Shown piece by piece: positions 51,824 to 59,302 of a DNA stretch of 64,000 bases. The position numbers were made by a program, and so were the translations under genes. The notes under the pieces were generated by a model. The model made no database searches. It was not told the DNA's origin and worked only from the letters and a program-made list of their open reading frames with translations. Position 1 is the first letter of the stretch, and every line of letters starts with the position of its first letter. This DNA comes from an uncultured Lachnospiraceae bacterium (GTDB taxonomy: Bacteria; Bacillota; Clostridia; Lachnospirales; Lachnospiraceae): the NCBI GenBank assembly GCA_949051815.1, contig CARQVR010000006.1:55734-119733 (forward strand). The letters run 5' to 3'.

Positions 51824-52079
51824 CCTGATTCCTCCTATGATATTTTCAAATCCCGTCCACTTTTCTGTCGCCTGTCTTCTCACAGAAACCGCATTTCCGT
51901 ACCCGCATTTCTATCTGCCTGACACACAAAAGCAGTTCCTCTAAAAGCTTGGCTTTTACACAGTCAGTCCCTCTTCGAACCGGCTATCCGCTGCAAACTA
52001 TTTATAGTATAACAAAAAATCCTCCCTTTATAATGAAAATTACTAAAATTAATAAAAAAATAAGAATCATATCATTAAC
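51824..52079 (-). promoter_or_regulatory. AT-rich leader and promoter region of the MBOAT operon
   Basis: There is no gene in these 256 nt. A minus-strand TATACT (52011-52006) without a good -35 could be an activator-dependent promoter, giving a leader of about 180 nt. A small hairpin AAAAGC-CAA-GCTTTT lies at 51943-51957. Proximity to the LytTR gene that ends at 52080 suggests control by it, but no convincing direct repeat was found. Confidence 0.35.
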
Positions 52080-52817
52080 TCACAGCATAAAGATCTGCCT
52101 TTTGCTGAACGCGTATTCAAGATATTGATTTTTTACCCGGGAGTATTTCCCGTGCGGAATGGGAATTTCCACATGATTATCCATCGTAATCGCCCGACAG
52201 GAAATATTCTGGACAAACTCCATATTCACCAGAAAAGACCGGTGCGAATGCAGAAAGTTCTTGTAAGAAGCAAGTTTACTGCACAGCGTATTCATACTTC
52301 CCACACATTCCAGCACCTTTCCGTTTTCAAGGTGAAACATCAGATACCGTCCCACCACTTCACAGTATAAAAGTTTATCCAGACGGATCCGCGTGATTCC
52401 GTTCTTGCTGTGCAAAATCAGACTGCACTGTCCGGCCTTTTCGCATTCCGAAATCACAGAGCGCAGCAGGCGGTATAAATTTTCCTCACTGACCGGTTTC
52501 ATCTGGTAGAAATATGCCCCTACCGTGCAGGCTTCCAAAGCGAACTCACTGGAGGATGTCAAAAAAATAATCTTTACCGCCTCGTCATACCGGCGGATTT
52601 CCCTTGCCACACTTATGCCGTCCGTTCCCGGCATAACCACATCCAAAACCAGAACGTCCAGACGCAGCCCGTTTTCTATCTCAGCCAGAAGTTCTAACGG
52701 ACTGTGAAAAAAAGAATACTCTATCTGCTGATAATATTTTGTGCGATATTGATCCATCAATTCCCGAATCCCGTCGAGTACCGTCAGATCATCATCGCAA
52801 AATGCCATCCTTATCAT
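52080..52817 (-). CDS. LytTR-family response regulator (orphan)
   Basis: This 245-residue regulator has receiver IRMAFCDDDLTVLDGI, phospho-Asp in VLVLDVVMPGTDGISV, and GAYFYQMKPVSEENL. The LytTR domain starts near residue 135 (LILHSKNGITRIRLDKLLYCEVVGRYLMFHLENG; FLHSHRSFLVNMEFVQNI). No kinase gene is adjacent. I used ATG 52817 (MIRMAFCDDD); a GTG at 52829 is in frame but abuts the ribosome binding site. It lies upstream of the MBOAT operon on the same strand and may control it. Confidence 0.92.
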   Translation of the reverse strand: MIRMAFCDDDLTVLDGIRELMDQYRTKYYQQIEYSFFHSPLELLAEIENGLRLDVLVLDVVMPGTDGISVAREIRRYDEAVKIIFLTSSSEFALEACTVGAYFYQMKPVSEENLYRLLRSVISECEKAGQCSLILHSKNGITRIRLDKLLYCEVVGRYLMFHLENGKVLECVGSMNTLCSKLASYKNFLHSHRSFLVNMEFVQNISCRAITMDNHVEIPIPHGKYSRVKNQYLEYAFSKRQIFML

Positions 52818-53108
52818 GTTAGCAGCCACCCCTTCTTATGTACGAAATTACGCCCTGACTCTATGATATTTTCTAAAGAAAAATAATCAGTATGTTATTC
52901 AGGCAAATCCGAATCTGTGTATTTACATACTGTACCAAAAAATGACTTTAAAAAACCATCCCCGGCACAAATTGCACATTAAAAGGCACAAATGAACAGT
53001 AACACGGCATTTTCTGCCCCTTCCCTGCATATACTTTAAAAGCCGGATGCGCAGGCACCGGTTTTCCCATCATACAATATTGAAGCCATATACGAAAAAG
53101 GAGTCTTT
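52818..53108. other. 291-nt divergent intergenic region
   Basis: AT-rich, without an ORF or strong hairpin. It must hold the promoters of the orphan LytTR gene (minus) and the bile salt hydrolase (plus). A TACAAT at 53084-53089 could be the plus-strand -10, but no good -35 precedes it, and nothing else is convincing. Confidence 0.3.
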
Positions 53109-54086
53109 ATGTGTACAAGTATTGCCATGAATACCGAAGATTTTTATTTCGGCCGCACAATGGATATCGAGTATTCTTTCGGTGAAAAAGTCGTTTTCAC
53201 ACCCAGAAACTTTCCCATACACTTCCGCAAAAACAGCACCCTTCACAGACATTACGCTATGCTGGGAATGGCAGGTGTTATGGATGGATATCCGCTTTAC
53301 GCGGAAGCGGTAAATGAGAGGGGACTTTGCATAGCCGGTCTGAATTTCCCCGACAACGCCTACTATCCGCCAAAGGAAGATCCTGTCAGACAGAATGTAT
53401 CGCCCTTCGAGCTGATCTTATGGTTATGCGCCAAATGCGCCTCCGTCACAGACGTAAAAGAGCTTCTGGCCACCACCCATCTGATAGACATTCCGTTTAA
53501 CGACGACCTGCCGCTGACACCGCTGCACTGGCATATTGCAGACCGGTCATGCTCCATTGTGCTGGAGTCTACCCAGAACGGGCTGGAAATATATGACAAC
53601 CCTGTGGGGGTACTGACCAATAATCCCGGATTCCATTTTCAGACCACAAACCTGTGTCAATATATGAACCTGACCACAGCCTGTCCGCAAAACTGTTTCA
53701 GCAATATAAAAAGCCTTGTCCCTTTCGGACAAGGCTTAGGCAGCTTCGGTCTGCCAGGTGATTATTCTCCCGCCTCGCGCTTTGTCAAGGCGGCTTATCT
53801 TTCCATGAACTCTGTCTGTGAAAAAGATGAAATGAGCAGCGTCTCCCAACTGTTTCACATTCTGGATTCTGTATCCATGATTCGTGGAAGTGTCGTAACC
53901 AGACAGGAGCTTTACGACACCACCACCTATGCCTGCTGCATGAATGCCACTAAGGGCAGATATTACTATAAAACCTACGCCAACTCACAGCTTACCGCAG
54001 TCGACCTCCTCCATGAAAATCTGGATGCGCAAACGCTGAAAACCTATCCTCTGGTGACAGAGCCACAGATTTCATGGGCCAACTGA
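53109..54086 (+). CDS. Choloylglycine hydrolase / bile salt hydrolase
   Basis: This 325-residue Ntn hydrolase cleaves the amide bond of glycine- or taurine-conjugated bile acids. After Met removal Cys2 is the nucleophile. Active-site residues are in place: C2, R16, D19, N79, N172 and R224 (FGRTMDIEY, GLCIAGLNFP, LTNNPGFHFQ, GLPGDYSPASRFVKAAY). The GLPGDYSPASRF loop is typical of bile salt hydrolases, favouring this over penicillin V acylase. There is no signal peptide, so it is cytoplasmic. GGAGTCTTT precedes the start. It is a gut-adaptation marker. Substrate preference cannot be judged. Confidence 0.93.
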   Translation: MCTSIAMNTEDFYFGRTMDIEYSFGEKVVFTPRNFPIHFRKNSTLHRHYAMLGMAGVMDGYPLYAEAVNERGLCIAGLNFPDNAYYPPKEDPVRQNVSPFELILWLCAKCASVTDVKELLATTHLIDIPFNDDLPLTPLHWHIADRSCSIVLESTQNGLEIYDNPVGVLTNNPGFHFQTTNLCQYMNLTTACPQNCFSNIKSLVPFGQGLGSFGLPGDYSPASRFVKAAYLSMNSVCEKDEMSSVSQLFHILDSVSMIRGSVVTRQELYDTTTYACCMNATKGRYYYKTYANSQLTAVDLLHENLDAQTLKTYPLVTEPQISWAN

Positions 54087-54098
54087 CATACGCTTTTC

Positions 54099-55784
54099 TT
54101 ACTGCCAGCGTGTATTTTTCAGTCTGAATGCGCCGATCAGTTCTTTCAGCATACCGGACTGGGACGACAGCTCCTCGCTGGCCGCCGCACACTCCTGACT
54201 GGTCGCGGAGTTGTTCTCCACCACCGCCGAAATCTGCTCGACCCCGGTAGCCACCTGCTCCATCGCGATGGTCTGCTTCTCCACCGCCTCTACTACCTGA
54301 TCCATCTTGACAGTCACGTTGCCTGCCAGTTCTCCTGTCCGCTCCAGCGCTTCCGACACTCTGTTCATAACCTTGCCGCCTTCCGTGATCGTCGCGGCAG
54401 AACTCTCTATCAGTTCTTTCGTCGCCTTGGCTGCCTCATCCGATTTCGAAGCGAGACTGCTGATCTCCTCCGCAACCACAGCGAACCCTTTACCTGCGCT
54501 GCCGGCTCTGGCCGCCTCAACAGCCGCATTCAGCGAGAGAATATTGATCTGGAAAGCAATGTTTTCTATCGTCGCGATAATGGTGCTGATCTGTTTGGAA
54601 TCGCTGGCAATGCGCTCCATGGAAACGCTCAACTCCTTCACATTCTCCATGCTGACACCAAGCTGTGCTCCGGCCTGATTGGTAATCTGTCCCACCTCCT
54701 CGGCCGCGATCGAAGTCTCTTTTGCACTGGCCGAAATGTCCGTAATCGTAGTGGAAATCTCTGTAACGGCGCTGGCCTGCTCCGTCGCGCCCTGCGCCAA
54801 AGTCTGCGCACTTGCCGATACCTGATCCGAACCGTCGGATACATGATTGGCACTGGCTGCAATCTGTCCCATCGTCTGGTTCAGCGCGCCCAGAATGCTG
54901 TCCAGAGACTTCTTGATCGCCAGAAAGTCACCCGTATAATCCTGTTGCGCTTCCTGTGTCAGATCGCCCTTCGCAATCGCTCCCAGTATATCGGAAATCT
55001 CACCAATGTATGCGCGCAGACTGGTCACACTGCCTTCAAAGATTTCGGCCAGCAGACCAAGCTCATCATTGGAGCGGAAGTCTATCTTCGCATCCCCGCC
55101 GTCAGCCAGTCCAAGCTCACCCTTTTCCAGCCGCATAGCTGCCTGCGTAATTTTGGCAAGCGGTCCCGACACGCTCTTTTTCAAATAAACCAGCAGGAAC
55201 AGAATGCAGGCAATAATCACCGCCACACTGATCACCGCGGCATATGTAATAATTCTGGCTGTCTCCTCCTTCGCCTCAGTCATGGATATACCTGCGAAGA
55301 TCAGACCGTCAACCTGCCCGTTCTCTCCCATTGTCGGGACGTAGGAGCACAGATAAGTCTCGCCCAGAATATCCGCCTCGCCCACATAGGACTGTCCCTT
55401 CTTAAGTACAATATCAATCAGATTGGAGGCCAGCTTGGTTCCCACCACGCGCTCCCCGTTTTTGGTCACCGTGCTGTATGCTCTCGTATCTCCCTCAAAA
55501 ACAGTAAATTCACAGCCCATGCGTTCTTTCATGCCGTCCAGCAACAGATTGATATCTTCGTCTTCCGATACCCGGCTCAGCTCATAGGCAAGCACATTTG
55601 TACCATCCGTACAAATCTGTTTCTGCATACTCCTGACAAGGGAATTATACATGTAAACACAGATAACTACCGCAAAAACTACGGAAATGGCCTGCATGAT
55701 CACTACAACATTACCGACCTTTTTCCCGATGCGCTTCCTCTTCCTGCCGCCGCTTTTTTTCCCAATCACCTGTTCATTTCCCAT
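54099..55784 (-). CDS. Methyl-accepting chemotaxis protein
   Basis: This 561-residue chemoreceptor has a basic N-terminus and a first helix (NVVVIMQAISVVFAVVICVYMY). A single-Cache-type external domain follows (CEFTVFEGDTRAYSTVTKNGERVVGTKL, SYVGEADILGETYLCSYVPTM), then a second helix (IITYAAVISVAVIIACILFLLVYL) and HAMP. The signalling hairpin has the conserved tip IATIENIAFQINILSLNAAVEAARAGSAGKGFAVVAEEI. ATG 55784 has GGAG 9 nt upstream, better than ATG 55799. No flagellar or che genes are in the window, so it reports to a system elsewhere. Confidence 0.93.
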   Translation of the reverse strand: MGNEQVIGKKSGGRKRKRIGKKVGNVVVIMQAISVVFAVVICVYMYNSLVRSMQKQICTDGTNVLAYELSRVSEDEDINLLLDGMKERMGCEFTVFEGDTRAYSTVTKNGERVVGTKLASNLIDIVLKKGQSYVGEADILGETYLCSYVPTMGENGQVDGLIFAGISMTEAKEETARIITYAAVISVAVIIACILFLLVYLKKSVSGPLAKITQAAMRLEKGELGLADGGDAKIDFRSNDELGLLAEIFEGSVTSLRAYIGEISDILGAIAKGDLTQEAQQDYTGDFLAIKKSLDSILGALNQTMGQIAASANHVSDGSDQVSASAQTLAQGATEQASAVTEISTTITDISASAKETSIAAEEVGQITNQAGAQLGVSMENVKELSVSMERIASDSKQISTIIATIENIAFQINILSLNAAVEAARAGSAGKGFAVVAEEISSLASKSDEAAKATKELIESSAATITEGGKVMNRVSEALERTGELAGNVTVKMDQVVEAVEKQTIAMEQVATGVEQISAVVENNSATSQECAAASEELSSQSGMLKELIGAFRLKNTRWQ

Positions 55785-55864
55785 ACTATTTTTCTCCATT
55801 TTCTAAAGATAATAATATTGACCATGCTTTACCTAACCGGATCTGTATTGCATAGTCTGCATCT

Positions 55865-55892
55865 ATTGTATCATAAGCGTGAAAAATTACAA
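55865..55892 (-). promoter_or_regulatory. Promoter of the chemoreceptor gene
   Basis: On the minus strand TTGTAA (55892-55887) and TACAAT (55870-55865) are spaced by 16 nt, about 80 nt upstream of ATG 55784. It looks like a housekeeping rather than a sigma-28 promoter. Confidence 0.5.
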
Positions 55893-55988
55893 ATATGTTT
55901 TTCTCAAATTTCTCCAAAATAATTATCTCCCAATTCTTTCCAGCATGTATGACTTTTACACTTATAAACCGCAAAACGTTTCCGGATT

Positions 55989-56432
55989 TCATTCCCGTTT
56001 CAACTCAACAATATATTCCGTCGTCCCTTCCTGAAACTGCTTCTTCCCGGTAGCCGCAAAACCATACCTTTCATAAAACCGTCTGGCATCCGCGTTTTTC
56101 CCGAGCACCCAGAGATACCTGCAGTTCTTTTCTATGGCAAACCGCATCAGCTCGCCGCCGATCCCGCAGTTTTCGAAAAACGTGTCCACATACAGTTCCT
56201 CAATTCTGTCCCCGGAAATATGCAGCACGCCCTTGACAAATTCATCGTCGTAGACAAAGACGCCCTCCAGTTTTTCCGGATTTTCAATGTATGCCTTCGC
56301 AAGGGGATAAACCTGTATCTCCCCGAAAGACACCTTATCGTTGCGGAAAATTTTTCTATAGTTCATGCGTTTCGTAAATACCAGAATTTCCGCGATTCTG
56401 GAAGCGTCCTCAACCGTCGCTCGTCGTATCAT
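55989..56432 (-). CDS. GNAT-family N-acetyltransferase
   Basis: This 147-residue acetyltransferase has RRATVEDASRIAEILV as the N-terminal strand-helix, GVLHISGDRIEELYVDTFFENCGIGGELMRFAI as motif A (the acetyl-CoA pyrophosphate loop reads NCGIGGE, a variant of Q/RxxGxG/A), and NADARRFYERYGFAATGKKQF as motif B. GGAGGAATCGGATT precedes the start. That ribosome binding site lies at the end of a chromate-transporter remnant. The acceptor is unknown. Confidence 0.9.
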   Translation of the reverse strand: MIRRATVEDASRIAEILVFTKRMNYRKIFRNDKVSFGEIQVYPLAKAYIENPEKLEGVFVYDDEFVKGVLHISGDRIEELYVDTFFENCGIGGELMRFAIEKNCRYLWVLGKNADARRFYERYGFAATGKKQFQEGTTEYIVELKRE

Positions 56433-56442
56433 AATCCGATTC

Positions 56443-56574
56443 CTCCGGTGTCATCTGTGAAATGGTAATGATGTCCGTAAACATTTTTTCGCTGATCCAA
56501 TTGTTTTTTTCTACCACCTGCTCCTGGATTAAAGGAATAATTGCATAACCACCGCCAAAAGTAAAAGCGCTTAT
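56443..56574 (-). pseudogene. Remnant of a chromate transporter (ChrA) N-terminal region
   Basis: In the minus-strand frame from 56574 to 56443, 44 codons read as the first membrane part of a ChrA protein: ISAFTFGGGYAIIPLIQEQ, then VVEKNNWISEKMFTDI, then ITISQMTPE, where an intact protein would continue into a GP-rich helix. There is no start codon for this frame, and it runs into unrelated sequence on both sides (the methyltransferase stop and the GNAT start). It is therefore a deletion remnant. The match to the family pattern FGGGYAxIPL...QMTPG is strong. Confidence 0.8.
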
Positions 56575-57218
56575 GTTCCCTCTCCGGTATTTTGCACTGA
56601 TTCCCGTACAAAATCCATCCGCACCAGTTTTTTCCCATTGGGCAGTATATGTTCCGATCTTACTTTTTTCCGATACTCTATTTCGCGCATTGCCTGTTCC
56701 AAAGCCTTTTCGTCCATCAGATGGTGCACTCGTTCCAATCCGTCAAACACATGCAGATACGGCGAGTCCGATACCCAGCCATCTTCCGTATTGATCTGGA
56801 TAATACAGGAAACATATCCCGGCCGGACGTGCCGGACCACTTTCTGAAAACAGGCACAGCCAATATACTCAATCAACAGATTCGCAACAATCATTTCTGC
56901 TTCCGGCAGCTTTTCCGCCTCCTCCGTCAAATCCATACAGATACACTCCAAAAGTCCGCCCAAATATGCATATCTGCGAACGGTTTCTTTTAAATACGCC
57001 GCGTTGACATCTATCCCATATACTTTCCTGAATTTCATTTTCGAAATGTGCGCAAGCCCGTTGCCGCCTGCAACGCCAAGTATCATAACGCACGCAACAG
57101 GATACGACTCAAATTGCCCCTTCATCATTTCGCTTAATGCCTGCAATTGCCTGACTGAATCAAGTTCCATATGTTTTTCATAATCTGACAGCGAAATCTC
57201 TTCCCACGGATTTTTCAT
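56571..57218 (-). CDS. Class I SAM-dependent methyltransferase
   Basis: This 215-residue protein has the Rossmann SAM-binding motif in CVMILGVAGGNGLAHIS (motif I, GxxGGNG). An acidic residue ends strand 2 in VYGIDVNAAYLKETVRRY, and motif II/III is in EAEMIVANLLIEYIGC. The C-terminal half contains FDGLERVHHLMDEKALEQAMREIEY. ATG 57218 has GGGTG 5 nt upstream; ATG 57230 has no ribosome binding site. Substrate unknown. It lies among gene remnants, so the locus has been rearranged. The last residues overlap the ChrA remnant by 4 nt. Confidence 0.85.
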   Translation of the reverse strand: MKNPWEEISLSDYEKHMELDSVRQLQALSEMMKGQFESYPVACVMILGVAGGNGLAHISKMKFRKVYGIDVNAAYLKETVRRYAYLGGLLECICMDLTEEAEKLPEAEMIVANLLIEYIGCACFQKVVRHVRPGYVSCIIQINTEDGWVSDSPYLHVFDGLERVHHLMDEKALEQAMREIEYRKKVRSEHILPNGKKLVRMDFVRESVQNTGEGT

Positions 57219-57260
57219 TTCATCACCCATTTTGGTTTGCTATAGTTCCGGATTTTTCAT

Positions 57261-57291
57261 ATAAAAAGTGGCACGACAACCGCCATGCCAC
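57261..57291 (-). terminator. Intrinsic terminator downstream of the MBL-fold remnant
   Basis: On the minus strand GTGGCA and TGCCAC arms (57291-57286 and 57273-57268) close a 12-nt loop and are followed by TTTTTAT. Confidence 0.65.
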
Positions 57292-57416
57292 GAATGCGCC
57301 ATACGCTCAAACAAATCATATCGTTTAAAGAAATGTTTTGCAAGTGACTAACGCATATTTATTAAGTTTGCTGTAAGCTGTTTCAAAATATCTCCAATAT
57401 CATTAGCCCTTAAAAT

Positions 57417-57758
57417 TTAAACAAAAAAGAAACCTGCTGTCATATCAAGATAATTCTGACCACTATACTGCGGATACCGCTTACCGGCCTCCGCCTTGAA
57501 CTCATCAGCATTTTGGGCGTCTGCGGCAATCTTTTTCAGATTTTCCAGATAGTCAATCTTTATCCGGGCGTCCTTTAAATCCTCCGGCGTATAGTGAGAG
57601 GTAAGGATCAGGTCATATCCCCGCTCAATATAAGTGCAAAGCTGCGCGATCATCACGTCGGCATGACCCGCACCTGCCACGATAGAATGACAGTCATGCC
57701 CTAACATATGGGTGTATACGGTATTGATTTCAGGGATTTCCACATCAAAGAAGTCCTC
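57417..57758 (-). pseudogene. C-terminal remnant of an MBL-fold metallo-hydrolase
   Basis: The frame reads EDFFDVEIPEINTVYTHML, then GHDCHSIVAGAGHADVMI, then DLILTSHYTPEDLKDA and ends NYLDMTAGFFFV. This matches the end of a family of MBL-fold hydrolases with its late His residues. A TAG (57761-57759) directly precedes EDFF and no metal-binding HxHxDH part is present, so two thirds of the gene is gone. A GTG at 57743 could start a 108-residue product, but the AGGAGG near it is simply part of the EED codons. It lies divergent from an HxlR regulator that probably once controlled it. Confidence 0.7.
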
Positions 57759-57851
57759 CTATTCTTTGTTTTCTGCGTCTTGCTTTTTTCCGCCTGTAAG
57801 TTTACAATATAACTGTAAAGAGAAATCGTAAAGTAAGCACTTTTTTGTGCC

Positions 57852-57873
57852 ATAGTTACCAAAAAGAAACTAT
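57852..57873. promoter_or_regulatory. Inverted repeat, candidate HxlR operator
   Basis: ATAGTT and AACTAT form perfect 6-bp arms around 10 nt, 22-43 nt upstream of the HxlR start codon and in the divergent region shared with the MBL-fold remnant. Confidence 0.5.
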
Positions 57874-57894
57874 TGTGAAAAAATGAGGGATTTT

Positions 57895-58215
57895 ATGAAA
57901 AGGAATTTACCTGCCTGCCCGGTAGAAACCACTTTAATGCTCATAAGTGACCGCTGGAAAGTGCTGATTATCCGGGATTTATTAGACGGCACAAAACGAT
58001 TTGGAACCTTAAGAAAATCCATTGGAACGATATCTCAAAAAGTATTAACGGCAAATCTGCGTTCGATGGAAGACAGCGGACTGCTTACCCGGAAAGTATA
58101 TCCGGAAGTGCCGCCGCGGGTAGAATATACGTTAACGGAAACGGGCTATAGCCTAAAGCCTGTTTTAGACGCTATGGCAGCGTGGGGGACAGCATATAAA
58201 GAGAAAAACGGCTGA
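57895..58215 (+). CDS. HxlR-family transcriptional regulator
   Basis: This 106-residue winged-helix regulator starts MKRNLPACPVETTLMLISDRWKVLIIRDLLDGTKRFGTLRKSIGTISQKVLTANLRSMEDSGLLTRKVY. It has the family Cys near the N-terminus (CPVETTL), the ISQKVLTANLR recognition helix and the wing EVPPRVEYTLTETG. ATG 57895 is preceded by GAGGGATTTT, better than ATG 57883. HxlR proteins usually respond to electrophiles or redox stress and control a divergent gene; here that gene is a remnant. A candidate operator lies just upstream. Confidence 0.93.
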   Translation: MKRNLPACPVETTLMLISDRWKVLIIRDLLDGTKRFGTLRKSIGTISQKVLTANLRSMEDSGLLTRKVYPEVPPRVEYTLTETGYSLKPVLDAMAAWGTAYKEKNG

Positions 58216-58366
58216 AATTTATCCCCTGTTTTTTCATGTTTCCTGTTATATGACGCAAAATTATGCTAGAATAAGAAAATATCAGGGCTTTGGCATCGGG
58301 TCAGCCCTGACGGAAGACTTGTTTTTAAAAATTGATTCCATCTACAGTACAAGGAAGAGGTTCGAT

Positions 58367-59302
58367 ATGAGAGAAACATTCCATATTATCAGCGACGGTT
58401 CCTGCGACCTGCCCACCGCACTGGTCAAGGAGAAAAACATTACCGTCGTTCCCTTTTATGTGTCCTTTGATGACACCCATTCTTTTAAGGAAAAAGTGGA
58501 CATCTCAGTCCGGGATTTCTATCAGATGATGGTAGAAAAAAAGGGCGTATACCCTAAGTCCTCCATGCCATCCATTGAGGATTATGAAGTGGCTTTCCGT
58601 CCCTTTGCAGAATCTGACACCCCTGTCATATGCATCTGCATCACCACGAAATTCAGCGGTTCCATGCAGTCTGCGCTCAACGCGAAAGAGCTGATTCTGG
58701 AAAAATATCCACAGGCGCAGATCACTGTCATCGACGCCACCATCAATACCGTTCTGCAGGGGCAGTATGTTCTGGAAGCGGCAGACCTGCGGGATCACGG
58801 CGTCAGCTATGAAGATACCGTCGCACGGCTGGAAGCCATCAAAAGCACCGGAAGGATTTTCTTTACCGTAGGAAATATGGAATATTTAAAGCACGGCGGC
58901 AGAATCGGAAAAGTGGCGGCACTTGCCGGAGGCGCGCTGGATATCCGTCCCGTCATCACGCTGAAGCAGGGAGAAATCTTCCCCTCCGGCCTCGACCGGG
59001 GACGGAAGCGCACACTGAAAAAAGTAATGTCCCTCCTTCTGGAATATTTACAGAATAGTTCTCTTGGCATTGCAAGTTACAGCATAGCCGTCGGATACGG
59101 CTATGACAAAGAGGAGGGGATCGCCTTCCGCGATCAGGCACTTGCCATCCTGCGCGAAAAAGGATATGCCATAGACGAAATACCCCTTTACCAGATCGGG
59201 GCAACCATCGCCGTACACACTGGGCCATACCCGCTGGGATTCGGAATCATTGAAAAAGGGATTCACGCCCAAAACTATGTGCCACATACAACAGTAATCT
59301 GA
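58367..59302 (+). CDS. DegV-family fatty-acid-binding protein
   Basis: This 311-residue protein has the DegV pattern: FHIISDGSCDLPTALVKEKNITVVPFYVSF, YPKSSMPSIEDYEVAF, CICITTKFSGSMQSALNAKELI, GRIFFTVGNMEYLKHGGRIGKVAALAGGALDIRPVITLKQGEI, and IGATIAVHTGPYPLGFGII. Such proteins (FakB) hold a fatty acid for phosphorylation by FakA. ATG 58367 follows AAGGAAGAGG; the longer frame starts inside the promoter region. The last 28 nt overlap the 3' end of sbcC on the other strand. No fakA gene is in the window. Confidence 0.92.
   Translation: MRETFHIISDGSCDLPTALVKEKNITVVPFYVSFDDTHSFKEKVDISVRDFYQMMVEKKGVYPKSSMPSIEDYEVAFRPFAESDTPVICICITTKFSGSMQSALNAKELILEKYPQAQITVIDATINTVLQGQYVLEAADLRDHGVSYEDTVARLEAIKSTGRIFFTVGNMEYLKHGGRIGKVAALAGGALDIRPVITLKQGEIFPSGLDRGRKRTLKKVMSLLLEYLQNSSLGIASYSIAVGYGYDKEEGIAFRDQALAILREKGYAIDEIPLYQIGATIAVHTGPYPLGFGIIEKGIHAQNYVPHTTVI

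Noticed and set aside
57743..57773. Apparent AGGAGG ribosome binding site before GTG 57743
   Set aside because: The AGGAGG falls in codons homologous to the intact MBL-fold protein (EED...), and the spacing of 11 nt is poor, so it was not taken as proof of a functional short gene.
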